A DNA stretch of 64,000 nt from contig CBJLMB010000009.1 in assembly GCA_966424055.1 (NCBI GenBank), positions 1 through 64,000 of the forward strand, written 5' to 3'. Made by a program: the position numbers and the translations under genes. Below the pieces are notes generated by a model. It was not told the DNA's origin and searched no databases. It saw nothing but the letters and a program-made list of their open reading frames with translations. Shown here in pieces: positions 7,204 to 15,512 of the stretch. Origin of the DNA: Deminuibacter sp966424055 (lineage in GTDB: Bacteria > Bacteroidota > Bacteroidia > Chitinophagales > Chitinophagaceae). Within the stretch, counting starts at the first letter, position 1. Each line of letters opens with the position of its first letter.

Positions 7204-9723
7204 ATGCATTTTATGGGTAAATACACCATACAACAAATTGCTGCAATGCTGAACGGTCATCCGGTTATCGCCGATGCGCATGCTGTAATTGATTACCTGC
7301 TTACCGACAGCCGGCGTATCGCTTTTCCGCAAACCAGTTTGTTTATTGCGCTGCAAACCGCCCGTAATAACGGCCATGCTTTTGTACAGGAAGTATACAA
7401 ATCGGGTGTGCGTAATTTTATTGTAAAGAAAGGTTTTGCGTTTGAAAGCATGCCCGGCGCCAATTTTTTACAGGTAGATGATACCCTTGCAGCATTACAA
7501 ACCATCGCTGCCTGGCATCGCCGTCAATTCAGTTATCCTGTTATTGGTATCACCGGCAGTAATGGTAAAACCATTGTGAAGGAATGGCTATACCAATTGT
7601 TGTCGCAGGATTATGCCATTGTAAGAAGTCCGCGAAGCTATAATTCACAAACCGGTGTTCCCCTGAGCGTTTGGCAAATGAACAGCCACCATAACCTGGC
7701 CATTTTTGAAGCAGGTATATCCACCGTGAAGGAAATGGAAAAGCTGGAGCCGGTTATACGGCCCGGCATCGGGCTGCTGACCAATATCGGCGAAGCCCAC
7801 CGGGAAGGTTTTAATGATGACAGGCAGAAAGCCGTCGAAAAATTACAGCTGTTTAAACATAGCAAGCAGCTGGTGTTTTGCCGGGAATACCTGCAGCATG
7901 CAGGTGTGGATATAGAAGGCAGCGATAGCGCATTGCTGCCGCCAGGCCTGCAGCTATTTTCCTGGACAAGAACAAAAGATGCCGCGGCTACGCTGGTTAT
8001 ACTGGATGAAAGCAGGGGCGATGCCGCTGGTACCACAATAACTGCTTTATATAAAGGCAGCCGTTTTGCATTCACCATTCCTTTCAGCGACAAAGCCTCC
8101 GCCGATAATGCCATCAGCTGCTGCTGCCTGTTGCTGCTGCTGGGATATGCACCTGCGGTGATAAAAGAGCGCATGCTCTTGCTGCAACCCGTAGATATGC
8201 GGCTGCAGCTGGTAAAAGGCATCAACAACTGCTATGTATTGAACGATGCGTACAGCAATGACCTCTCTTCACTGGCCGTTGCACTCGATCACCTGGTGCA
8301 GCAGGCGGGACATCACCGCAAAACAGTGATATTGTCTGATGTGCCGCAATCTGGTATACCCGATGATGAACTGTATGCACAGATCGTGGCTGAAGCCGGT
8401 ATGCGGCAGGTAACAAGATTGATCGGCATCGGCACTGCCATCAAACGCATTCAACCGCTTGCAGAGAAGCTGGCACAGCCTCCGGTGGTGGAGCTGTATG
8501 ATTCAACAGATGATTTTCTGCGCCGTGTAACCACGCATCATTTCAGGGATGAATATATTTTGCTGAAAGGTGCAAGGGTGTTTGCATTTGAACGCATCAG
8601 TAACTGGCTGGAACAGAAAGTGCACCAGACAGTGATGGAGATCAACCTGTCGGCACTTGTACACAATGTAAAACAATACCAGCAACAGCTGAAACCCGGT
8701 GTAAAGCTGATGGCCATGGTCAAGGCTTTTGGCTATGGCAGCGGTAGCGCAGAGATCGCCAATATACTGCAGTTTCATCATGTGGATTACCTGGCTGTTG
8801 CTTATGCGGATGAAGGCGTGGAGCTGCGCAAAGCGGGTATCAGCCTGCCCATCCTGATCATGAATGTGGATGAAGCTGCTTTTGAAGTATTGGTGCAGTA
8901 TAACCTGGAGCCGGAATTATTTTCGTTTTCCATACTACAGTCTTTCCTGCATTTTATACAGCTGCAGGGGCTTGAACAATACCCTGTTCATATCAAAATT
9001 GATACAGGGATGCACCGCCTTGGTTTTGAACAGGCTGATATTCCTGCACTGGGTGCTTTGCTGCAGCAGCAATCGAACCTGCGGGTAAAATCGGTGTTCA
9101 GTCATCTTGCAGCCAGTGAAGACCCGCAGGAACATGCTTTTACACTGCAGCAGGCAAGCCGTTTCAGGGAAGCCTGTTCGGTACTGGAGCAAATGCTTGG
9201 CTACGGTTTTATCAAACATATTTCCAATTCGGCGGCCATCGAACGCCTCCACGATCTGCAGTTCGATATGGTCAGGCTGGGAATAGGCATGTACGGGGTA
9301 GACAGTGCCCCCGAACACCTGCTCGACCTGCAAACGGTGGCTACCGTTAAAACAACTATTGCCCAGCTGCGCCAGGTAAAAGCAGGTGAAACGATCGGCT
9401 ACAACAGGCGCGGCAGGGTAGAGCGCGATTCTCTGATCGCAGTTCTTCGTATCGGCTATGCTGATGGTTTCAGCAGGCGTTTGGGGAACGGCGTAGGACA
9501 GGTATTTGTAAGAGGAAGAAGAGCCCCGGTCATTGGCAGTGTATGTATGGATATGACCATGGTTGATGTAACCGGATGTGCAGGTATAAAAGAAGGCGAT
9601 ATCGTAGAATGGTTCGGCAGCAATATAACTGTAGAAGAAGTGGCCCGCTGGTGCGGCACCATCGCTTACGAAATTTTAACCGGCGTAGGACAAAGAGTTA
9701 AACGGATCTATTATGAAGAATAG
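7204..9723 (+). CDS. bifunctional MurF-alanine racemase
   Basis: 839-aa fusion. The N-terminal MurF-like half (1 to about 470) would ligate D-Ala-D-Ala to UDP-MurNAc-tripeptide and has the ATP loop GITGSNGKT (about 116-123). The C-terminal half (from 478, MEINLSALVHN) is a PLP alanine racemase, with the PLP lysine K507 in MVKAFGYGSG and the catalytic tyrosine Y733 in IGYNRRG. The MurF half differs from the stand-alone murF at 48768-50087: KTIVKEW replaces KTTTKEL and YNSQTGVPLS replaces LNNHIGIPLT, so its substrate may differ. The fusion is widespread in Bacteroidota. It is last in the gldF-gldG-terC run, 9 bp after terC. MGKYT (7213) is an alternative start. Confidence 0.93.
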   Translation: MHFMGKYTIQQIAAMLNGHPVIADAHAVIDYLLTDSRRIAFPQTSLFIALQTARNNGHAFVQEVYKSGVRNFIVKKGFAFESMPGANFLQVDDTLAALQTIAAWHRRQFSYPVIGITGSNGKTIVKEWLYQLLSQDYAIVRSPRSYNSQTGVPLSVWQMNSHHNLAIFEAGISTVKEMEKLEPVIRPGIGLLTNIGEAHREGFNDDRQKAVEKLQLFKHSKQLVFCREYLQHAGVDIEGSDSALLPPGLQLFSWTRTKDAAATLVILDESRGDAAGTTITALYKGSRFAFTIPFSDKASADNAISCCCLLLLLGYAPAVIKERMLLLQPVDMRLQLVKGINNCYVLNDAYSNDLSSLAVALDHLVQQAGHHRKTVILSDVPQSGIPDDELYAQIVAEAGMRQVTRLIGIGTAIKRIQPLAEKLAQPPVVELYDSTDDFLRRVTTHHFRDEYILLKGARVFAFERISNWLEQKVHQTVMEINLSALVHNVKQYQQQLKPGVKLMAMVKAFGYGSGSAEIANILQFHHVDYLAVAYADEGVELRKAGISLPILIMNVDEAAFEVLVQYNLEPELFSFSILQSFLHFIQLQGLEQYPVHIKIDTGMHRLGFEQADIPALGALLQQQSNLRVKSVFSHLAASEDPQEHAFTLQQASRFREACSVLEQMLGYGFIKHISNSAAIERLHDLQFDMVRLGIGMYGVDSAPEHLLDLQTVATVKTTIAQLRQVKAGETIGYNRRGRVERDSLIAVLRIGYADGFSRRLGNGVGQVFVRGRRAPVIGSVCMDMTMVDVTGCAGIKEGDIVEWFGSNITVEEVARWCGTIAYEILTGVGQRVKRIYYEE

Positions 9724-9948
9724 GGGGATGGTTGGATTGCTGAATGGTTGGATGGCTGGATTGTTGAATGGTTGCATTGTTAGATTGTTTGATCGTTGCA
9801 TTGTTGAATGGCTGAACCGTTTACACTGCATAACCATCAAACCACCCAACCCCCAACCATCCAACAATCAAACCATCCAACAATCAAACCATCACCCCAA
9901 CCATCAAACCATTCAACAATCCAGCAATCCAACAACCCATCCTATCTC
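9722..9948. repeat. large imperfect inverted repeat of a short unit
   Basis: The left arm (about 9722-9826) repeats TGGTTGGATTGTTGAA-type units. The right arm (about 9830-9948) carries the complementary CAACCATCCAACAATCAAACC units. The arms would fold into a very long imperfect hairpin between the convergent murF/alr and WxxGxW lipoprotein genes. The same unit occurs at 56-89. Confidence 0.85.
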
Positions 9949-10232
9949 CAGTAGCCGCGCTGCCAGTACCATCCGCCCCTGCTTCTTTCCCAGCGGCCAG
10001 ACTGCCAGTACCTGCCGTAGTGAGGTCTTGACCAATAACCGTTCTGCCAAACATAACGGCCACCGCGGGGGTACCATTCACCCTCTATCCATACATAACC
10101 CGGGGCCGGTGGCACAGGCCTCACATACACAGGAGGCGCAGGCCTTTCAGCCACAATTACCGCAGTAGGGCCGCAGCTTACCGCTACGATCGACAATACA
10201 GCGGCACAGATAACAATAGTAAGCTTTTTCAT
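9942..10232 (-). CDS. WxxGxW-repeat lipoprotein
   Basis: 96 aa. The start MKKLTIVICAAVLS gives a clean lipoprotein signal ending VAVSC; an upstream in-frame start would add 19 non-signal residues. The mature part has a Pro-rich linker (PAPPVYVRPVPPAPG) and then tandem YxWxxGxW units (YVWIEGEWYPRGGRY, YVWQNGYW, YWQSGRW, YWQRGYWR), the WXXGXW/YXWGXW repeat family of small envelope proteins. Its role is unknown. It ends inside the right arm of the inverted repeat. Confidence 0.8.
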   Translation of the reverse strand: MKKLTIVICAAVLSIVAVSCGPTAVIVAERPAPPVYVRPVPPAPGYVWIEGEWYPRGGRYVWQNGYWSRPHYGRYWQSGRWERSRGGWYWQRGYWR

Positions 10233-10735
10233 TTTATATCTTTTTTTCAGTGGTTGGATAAGGTGTACCATGGGTATCCGTTTGTACAAGCGTTGTTTAG
10301 CACACCCGGTTTCATAAGTTGAATTTGCAATTTGGATGCAAAACCCTGTTGGCGGTTTAATAAAAGAGTGCTGCTGATCTGTTAAACCTGGATGGAACCT
10401 GTGCGGCGGTACCGCTCAATAATTTTGGCATATTTTGATAGATGTACTCATGCCAATTCTCCTATCTTTGGAAGGCGGAAAATGAGGCCTGAGCGGTGTT
10501 GGGAATATTTTAGTTATATATTACCCGCACATCATCAGCGAATACATTCAAAATAAACGGGGCTGTTGCTGTAAAGCATCGCCACTTTTTTTCAGGAGCA
10601 GCAGGCATATTCAAAAAAAGAATATGCAGGATCCTGCCATTAAACGATATTATCAGGGGGATAATACCAGGTATGCATAAATAAAATCAAAAGCATACAG
10701 GGCTATCCTGCCGGTGAAAAGACGAACATGTACAG
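10233..10735. other. 503-bp gap without a gene
   Basis: This is the divergent spacer between the WxxGxW lipoprotein and lspA. It holds GCATATTC (10605-10612), seven A, then GAATATGC (10620-10627), a small perfect hairpin. No promoter box matches the phylum consensus well and no open frame looks coding. Confidence 0.6.
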
Positions 10736-11395
10736 ATGAAAGGCAAACAATTAGCATTACTGATTATCCTGGTGTTGGTGGCTGATCAGGCGTTGAAATT
10801 TTACATTAAAACACACTACTACATTGGTGAAGAGCACAAAGTGCTGGGCAACTGGTTCCGTTTGCATTTTGTAGAAAACGAAGGCATGGCCTGGGGCTGG
10901 AAATTCGGCGGTGGCTTCGGCAAGATCATTCTTACCCTTTTCAGGCTGGTGGCTGTTGTACTGGGTACTTTTTACCTGCGTACCATCATCCGCAAAAATT
11001 ACCATAAAGGATTTATCATCTGTGCCGGTTTAATCTATGCCGGCGCATTGGGTAACCTGCTTGACAGCATGTTTTATGGTTTGCTGTTCAACAGCAGTGA
11101 CCCGTTTATGCAGAATGTGGCTATCTTGTTTCCGCCCGGCGGTGGCTATGCCCGTTTTTTGCATGGAAGGGTAGTGGATATGCTGTATTTTCCCATTATC
11201 AATACCCATTTGCCTAACTGGGTACCCTTTAAAGGCGGTGAGGAGTTTGAGTTTTTCCAACCGGTTTTTAACCTGGCAGATGCTTCTATTTCTGTGGGTG
11301 TGATCGCTATCCTGATCTGGCAGCAGAAATTTTTTCCGCATAAAGCCAAGAACAAAACACTGAAAGACGGCGTGGCAGTGAACGATCATCCGTAA
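10736..11395 (+). CDS. lspA: lipoprotein signal peptidase LspA
   Basis: Inner-membrane aspartic protease that removes the signal peptide from prolipoproteins after lipidation, which fits the many lipoproteins in this window. 219 aa, longer than the roughly 165 aa of the E. coli enzyme because of an insertion between the third and fourth helices (about 111-140), as is usual in Bacteroidota. The catalytic dyad is Asp148 (GRVVDMLYF) and Asp182 (VFNLADASISV). The conserved FVENEGMAWG and GALGNLLDS segments are present. It is monocistronic with a terminator at 11459-11490. Confidence 0.95.
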   Translation: MKGKQLALLIILVLVADQALKFYIKTHYYIGEEHKVLGNWFRLHFVENEGMAWGWKFGGGFGKIILTLFRLVAVVLGTFYLRTIIRKNYHKGFIICAGLIYAGALGNLLDSMFYGLLFNSSDPFMQNVAILFPPGGGYARFLHGRVVDMLYFPIINTHLPNWVPFKGGEEFEFFQPVFNLADASISVGVIAILIWQQKFFPHKAKNKTLKDGVAVNDHP

Positions 11396-11458
11396 CAGCG
11401 GCAGAAAAGCATACATTCTTTTATCATTTCTGCTACCGGTTACTTATATACCGATACC

Positions 11459-11490
11459 AAAAAAGGAGTGCTTATCGCAACTCCTTTTTT
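11459..11490. terminator. terminator after lspA
   Basis: AAAAGGAGT (11461-11469) pairs with ACTCCTTTT (11480-11488), running into T6. The A-run on the left makes it usable from both sides, between lspA and the convergent lipoprotein gene. Confidence 0.85.
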
Positions 11491-11552
11491 AATTTTCTGC
11501 CTGTCGGGATACAGACAGGACTTATACAGTAGTGGTGAATAGAGACAAAGTT

Positions 11553-12452
11553 TTAGGGGATTACCCTGGCCTTAAACCGTCCGTTAGTAAACTGAACAGT
11601 AGTTTGGGTTGGTGTTACACCTGTGCCACTAAAGGTTCCTGTGACAATCCTGCTCGTATTATCAAAAGAGGATATTTGAACAGTTAAATCAGCTTTCGGC
11701 TGTGGCTGATTGTTTGCAAGTAAAGTGTCGGTATAAATAAAGGTTGGCGGCTGAGCCTGTGGTGTTTTATAAAACACGAAAGCTGCTGTTCCATCTTTCA
11801 AACTATATGGTATGCCTGGCTGAATAGTTTGCGACTGATTGGGCAACGATACGCTAATCTGAATGGCTGAATCCTTGCCTGCAGTACTCCCCGATAGTAT
11901 AAGCGCATAAAAAGTTATTCCAGCATTTGTTATGGGCATAATAAATGCTGAATCAATATGACCATGATAATTGCCCTGCGGGTCAGAGAACTGCCAGGCA
12001 GTATCAGATTTATTAGGGTCGATGGTGCCACCATCCTGCACCTGAATGGTAAAATGGCAGGATGAGCTATCGAAGGTTACAGTAAAATCGGTTAGATTGG
12101 GTAAAATAGGTGTGCCTTTACCTTTCAATTTTACGGTTTGCGCACCGGTGGCCCCGAAATAGCCCGAATCTGCAAAGGAGAAGCCATTCTGGTTGTCTGT
12201 GCTGATCTTATAGCTGCCTACCTTGGTAATGTTTACCTGTATCTGTACATAGTTGGTATCACCCAGCGCCCTGCTGCTGTAATAAGTACCCTGGATAACA
12301 GGAGCAGTACAGTTGTTCTGCGAATCTTTCTGGATAGTGCCTCCTGCCGGAATGCCCATGCTGCCGTTTTCCACACTGTATTCCTTTGAACAGGAGAACA
12401 GCAGTAAGGCGGTGATCAGCGCAGTAAGACCAACTGGTATCAATTTTTTCAT
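11553..12452 (-). CDS. hypothetical lipoprotein
   Basis: 299 aa from MKKLIPVGLTALITALLLFSC, a clear lipobox. The mature part is rich in Ser, Thr, Gly and Gln, lacks charged clusters and looks like two or three Ig-like beta domains: a block around residues 50-145 with NITKVGSYKISTDNQNGFSF, then a second around 160-290. No enzyme motif is visible. The pattern resembles lineage-restricted Chitinophagaceae surface lipoproteins; I cannot name a family. The start at 12452 was preferred over the ORF start eight codons upstream because it begins the signal peptide. Confidence 0.7.
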   Translation of the reverse strand: MKKLIPVGLTALITALLLFSCSKEYSVENGSMGIPAGGTIQKDSQNNCTAPVIQGTYYSSRALGDTNYVQIQVNITKVGSYKISTDNQNGFSFADSGYFGATGAQTVKLKGKGTPILPNLTDFTVTFDSSSCHFTIQVQDGGTIDPNKSDTAWQFSDPQGNYHGHIDSAFIMPITNAGITFYALILSGSTAGKDSAIQISVSLPNQSQTIQPGIPYSLKDGTAAFVFYKTPQAQPPTFIYTDTLLANNQPQPKADLTVQISSFDNTSRIVTGTFSGTGVTPTQTTVQFTNGRFKARVIP

Positions 12453-12569
12453 CGTGCTAAAATGGTTTATCAGCAACTATTGTGCATCATACCTTAACAG
12501 CAGCTTTGCTGCCATGTACAGCCTGCTTAACCGGCTAACCAGCTGCGGGCTTTACTGTTAGATGTTGAT

Positions 12570-13565
12570 TTATACTAATAACGCTGCCTTCTGACTTAAA
12601 TTGTTTTTTTCCTTCAGCTCAGCAATATTTTTTAAGGTGGTCAGGGCTATCTGGGTAAGTGCTTCTCCCGTAAAAAAAGCCTGGTGTGCTGTTACCAGTA
12701 CATTGGGAAAGCTCATGAGGCGTTGTATAGTATCGTCCTGTATGATATCGGCAGATAGATCACGGAAGAACAGCTTTTCTTCCTGCTCATACACGTCGAT
12801 GCCAAGATAGGCTATTTTGCCTGTTTTCAGCGCATCGATCACACGTGGTGTATCAATCAGGCCACCCCTGCTGGTATTGATCAGCATGACGCCGTTTTTC
12901 ATCAGCGGCAGTGTCTGTTCGCCGATAATATGTTTGGTTTGGTCGGTTAAAGGACAGTGAAGGGAGATGATATCTGCCTGCTGCATCAGTTCAATCAGTG
13001 GCACAAAAACAACACCGGCCTGCTCCAGGTCTTTATTGGCCACCAGGTCAAATGCAAGCACCCGGCAACCCAGGCCCAGCATGATACGGCAAAAAGCCTG
13101 GCCGATATTACCGGTGCCGATCACCCCCACGGTTTTGCCATGCATATCGAAGCCCAGCAAGCCATTGAGTGAAAAATTCTGCTCCCTTACCCTGTTATAG
13201 GCTTTATGCGTTTTGCGGTTAAGCGTGAGTATCATGGCCAGTGCATGCTCTGCCACGGCCTCAGGCGAGTAAGCAGGTACCCGGCAAACACGGATACCGT
13301 ATTCGGCTGCTGCATGAAGATCAACATTGTTGAAACCTGCACACCGGAGTGCAATAATAGCTATCCCATTGGCCGCAAATTGCTGCATTACCTGCCTGTC
13401 GGCTACATCATTCACAAAAATGCATACAGCCCCGCAGCCCGCTGCAAGTCCGGCGGTGTGGCGGTCCAGCGCCGTTTCAAAAAAATCCAGTTCAAAACCG
13501 GTATTATTGTAGCGGTTGAAAAAAGTTTTATCGTAAGGCTGCGTGGAGAAGAAAGCTATTTTCAT
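12570..13565 (-). CDS. D-2-hydroxyacid (D-lactate) dehydrogenase
   Basis: 331-aa NAD-dependent oxidoreductase that interconverts D-lactate (or a similar D-2-hydroxyacid) and pyruvate. The nucleotide-binding motif is GVIGTGNIGQAF. The catalytic Arg is in NTSRGGLIDT, and the catalytic His in VTAHQAFFTGEAL. The N-terminus MKIAFFSTQPYDKTFFNRYN and the overall pattern match the LdhA-type D-lactate dehydrogenase. The chosen start drops 23 non-homologous residues that overlap a hairpin. It lies downstream of fumC in the same direction, separated by that hairpin. Confidence 0.9.
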   Translation of the reverse strand: MKIAFFSTQPYDKTFFNRYNNTGFELDFFETALDRHTAGLAAGCGAVCIFVNDVADRQVMQQFAANGIAIIALRCAGFNNVDLHAAAEYGIRVCRVPAYSPEAVAEHALAMILTLNRKTHKAYNRVREQNFSLNGLLGFDMHGKTVGVIGTGNIGQAFCRIMLGLGCRVLAFDLVANKDLEQAGVVFVPLIELMQQADIISLHCPLTDQTKHIIGEQTLPLMKNGVMLINTSRGGLIDTPRVIDALKTGKIAYLGIDVYEQEEKLFFRDLSADIIQDDTIQRLMSFPNVLVTAHQAFFTGEALTQIALTTLKNIAELKEKNNLSQKAALLV

Positions 13566-13593
13566 CGGCTGGTTTATTGGGGCTGGACAGTTG

Positions 13594-13638
13594 AAATTTG
13601 AAAATGAACCCGGTATACGCAGGTTCATTTTCAAATTT
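13594..13638. terminator. 17-bp stem hairpin between fumC and ldh-like gene
   Basis: AAATTTGAAAATGAACC (13594-13610) and its exact complement (13622-13638) flank an 11-nt loop. On the minus strand it follows the fumC stop by about 20 bp and is followed by mixed sequence, not a clean T-run. It may be a terminator or an mRNA-stabilising stem. Confidence 0.6.
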
Positions 13639-13659
13639 TCAGGTCATAGGATGAGCGCA

Positions 13660-15060
13660 TTATTTCAGTTCGCCAACCATTTTGGCTGGTACTACCCATT
13701 CATCGAATTCTTCAGGCGTAAGATAGCCCAGCTTTACCGCCATTTCTTTCAGCGTAGTGCCTTCTTTATGTGCTTTCTGGGCAATTTCTGCCGCTTTATA
13801 ATAACCGATCTTTGTATTGAGCGCAGTGACCAGCATCAGGCTGTTATCCACATGTTTCTTGATGTTTTCCTGTAAAGGCTCAATACCCACAGCACATTTT
13901 TCATTGAAGCTGACACAGCCTTCACCGATCAGCCTGGCGCTGTGCAGGAAATTGTAGATCATGACCGGTTTAAATACATTCAGCTCAAAATGGCCGGTAG
14001 CGCCGCCGATATTGATGGCCACATCATTGCCCATTACCTGTGCGGCAATCATGGTAAGTGCCTCGCATTGCGTGGGGTTTACTTTGCCCGGCATGATAGA
14101 AGAGCCTGGTTCATTATCAGGAATGAAAATTTCACCGATGCCCGAACGCGGGCCAGAGCTTAACATGCGGATATCATTGGCTATTTTCATCAGGCTTACG
14201 GCTACTGTTTTCAAAGCGCCATGTGCTTCTACGATGGCATCATGTGCGGCAAGCGCTTCAAATTTATTTTCGGCAGTTACAAAAGGAAGACCGGTAAGTT
14301 CTGCAATTTTTTTTGCTACCAGCTCAGCATAGCCTTTGGGTGTGTTGATACCTGTGCCTACGGCTGTTCCGCCCAGTGCCAGTTCGCCCAGGTGGTGCAG
14401 GGTGTTTTTGATGGCACGCAGGCCATGATCCAGCTGGGCTACATAACCGCTGAATTCTTGTCCCAGTGTAAGCGGGGTGGCATCCATAAAATGGGTACGG
14501 CCAATTTTCACCACCTGCATAAAGGCCTTGCTTTTGGCGGCCAGTGTGTCACGCAGCTGCTGAATGCCGGGGATCGTTGTTTCAACCAGCATTTTATAAG
14601 CCGCAATATGCATGGCTGTGGGAAAGGTATCGTTGGATGACTGCGATTTGTTTACATCATCATTGGGATGTAAAAATTTCTCTTTATCCGTAAGCTGGCC
14701 GCCTTTGATCACATGACCGCGGTAGGCCACCACTTCATTCACATTCATATTGCTTTGCGTACCGCTGCCTGTTTGCCAAACCACCAGCGGGAACTGGTCA
14801 TCCAGCCTGCCCTGCAGAATTTCATCGCAAACCTGGCCTATCAGGTCGGCTTTTTCTTCTGCTAAAACACCCAGCTCTTTATTGGTGAGCGCTGCTGCCT
14901 TTTTCAGGTAGGCAAAGGCCTGGATAATAGGCCTGGGCATTTTATTGATGTCCTGTGCAATTTTAAAGTTCTCTACGCTTCTTTCTGTTTGAGCACCCCA
15001 ATAAACATGAGCGGGTACTTTTACTTCACCCATGGTGTCTTTTTCTATGCGATAGTCCAT
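13660..15060 (-). CDS. fumC: class II fumarate hydratase FumC
   Basis: 466 aa, the standard length for the iron-independent homotetrameric fumarase of the TCA cycle. The superfamily signature GSSIMPGKVNPTQCEA contains the catalytic serine. Also present are SGSGTQSNMNVNEV and KIGRTHFMDATPLTLGQEF with the active-site His. It begins MDYRIEKDTMGEVKVPAHVYWGAQTERS, as in FumC proteins. It could be confused with aspartase of the same superfamily, but the length and motifs fit fumarase. Confidence 0.94.
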   Translation of the reverse strand: MDYRIEKDTMGEVKVPAHVYWGAQTERSVENFKIAQDINKMPRPIIQAFAYLKKAAALTNKELGVLAEEKADLIGQVCDEILQGRLDDQFPLVVWQTGSGTQSNMNVNEVVAYRGHVIKGGQLTDKEKFLHPNDDVNKSQSSNDTFPTAMHIAAYKMLVETTIPGIQQLRDTLAAKSKAFMQVVKIGRTHFMDATPLTLGQEFSGYVAQLDHGLRAIKNTLHHLGELALGGTAVGTGINTPKGYAELVAKKIAELTGLPFVTAENKFEALAAHDAIVEAHGALKTVAVSLMKIANDIRMLSSGPRSGIGEIFIPDNEPGSSIMPGKVNPTQCEALTMIAAQVMGNDVAINIGGATGHFELNVFKPVMIYNFLHSARLIGEGCVSFNEKCAVGIEPLQENIKKHVDNSLMLVTALNTKIGYYKAAEIAQKAHKEGTTLKEMAVKLGYLTPEEFDEWVVPAKMVGELK

Positions 15061-15446
15061 ACGGCTGAATTTTTTAATGGGGCAAAGTTAGTGCAATAGC
15101 GGCAGAGGGGAAGGGGAATTTGATACATAAAGCGTTCATACAGCAAAAGAACACTGGTATTGTATAGACTATACTTAACTCAAGTTGCCAGTTACAGCGG
15201 CGAGCTGATAGCGATGAGCTGCGAGAAATGCATCTCGCAGAAGGATGATCGTTTTCAGGATGGCCTCGCAAAACAATTTATGCTATTTAACAGTACATTC
15301 CTGCCTCATAGCTGGAAGCTCATGGCTTGCAGCTACAAATACATGGATTATCCCGCAACTTGGGTTATACTTAGCTGGCCTGTTACCGGCATGCATCCGG
15401 TTTTCATCACCGGGACGCATCGCTTGTTGCTGCTGGATTTGCAGAT
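15061..15446. repeat. intergenic region with a repeat relative
   Basis: This is part of the divergent spacer between fumC and the GH35 gene. CCTCATAGCTGGAAGCTCAT (15304-15323) is the reverse complement of the block at 1162-1182. The stretch from 15180 has AGCTGATAGCGATGAGCTGC-like words resembling the end of the 1.2-kb units. No gene is supported. Confidence 0.55.
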
Positions 15447-15458
15447 GCAAACGTTTGC
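15447..15458. promoter_or_regulatory. candidate LacI-type operator before GH35
   Basis: GCAAACGTTTGC is a perfect 12-bp palindrome with a central CG, as bound by LacI/PurR-family regulators. It is 55 bp upstream of the GH35 start. The core CAAACGTTTGC recurs at 45193-45203 upstream of the GH109-like gene. No LacI-family gene is in the window, so the regulator must lie elsewhere. Confidence 0.5.
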
Positions 15459-15512
15459 CCGATTTTTTGGCCAGGCAGTGTTCAGCAGCATCGCTATCGC
15501 TATTTTTATCGC

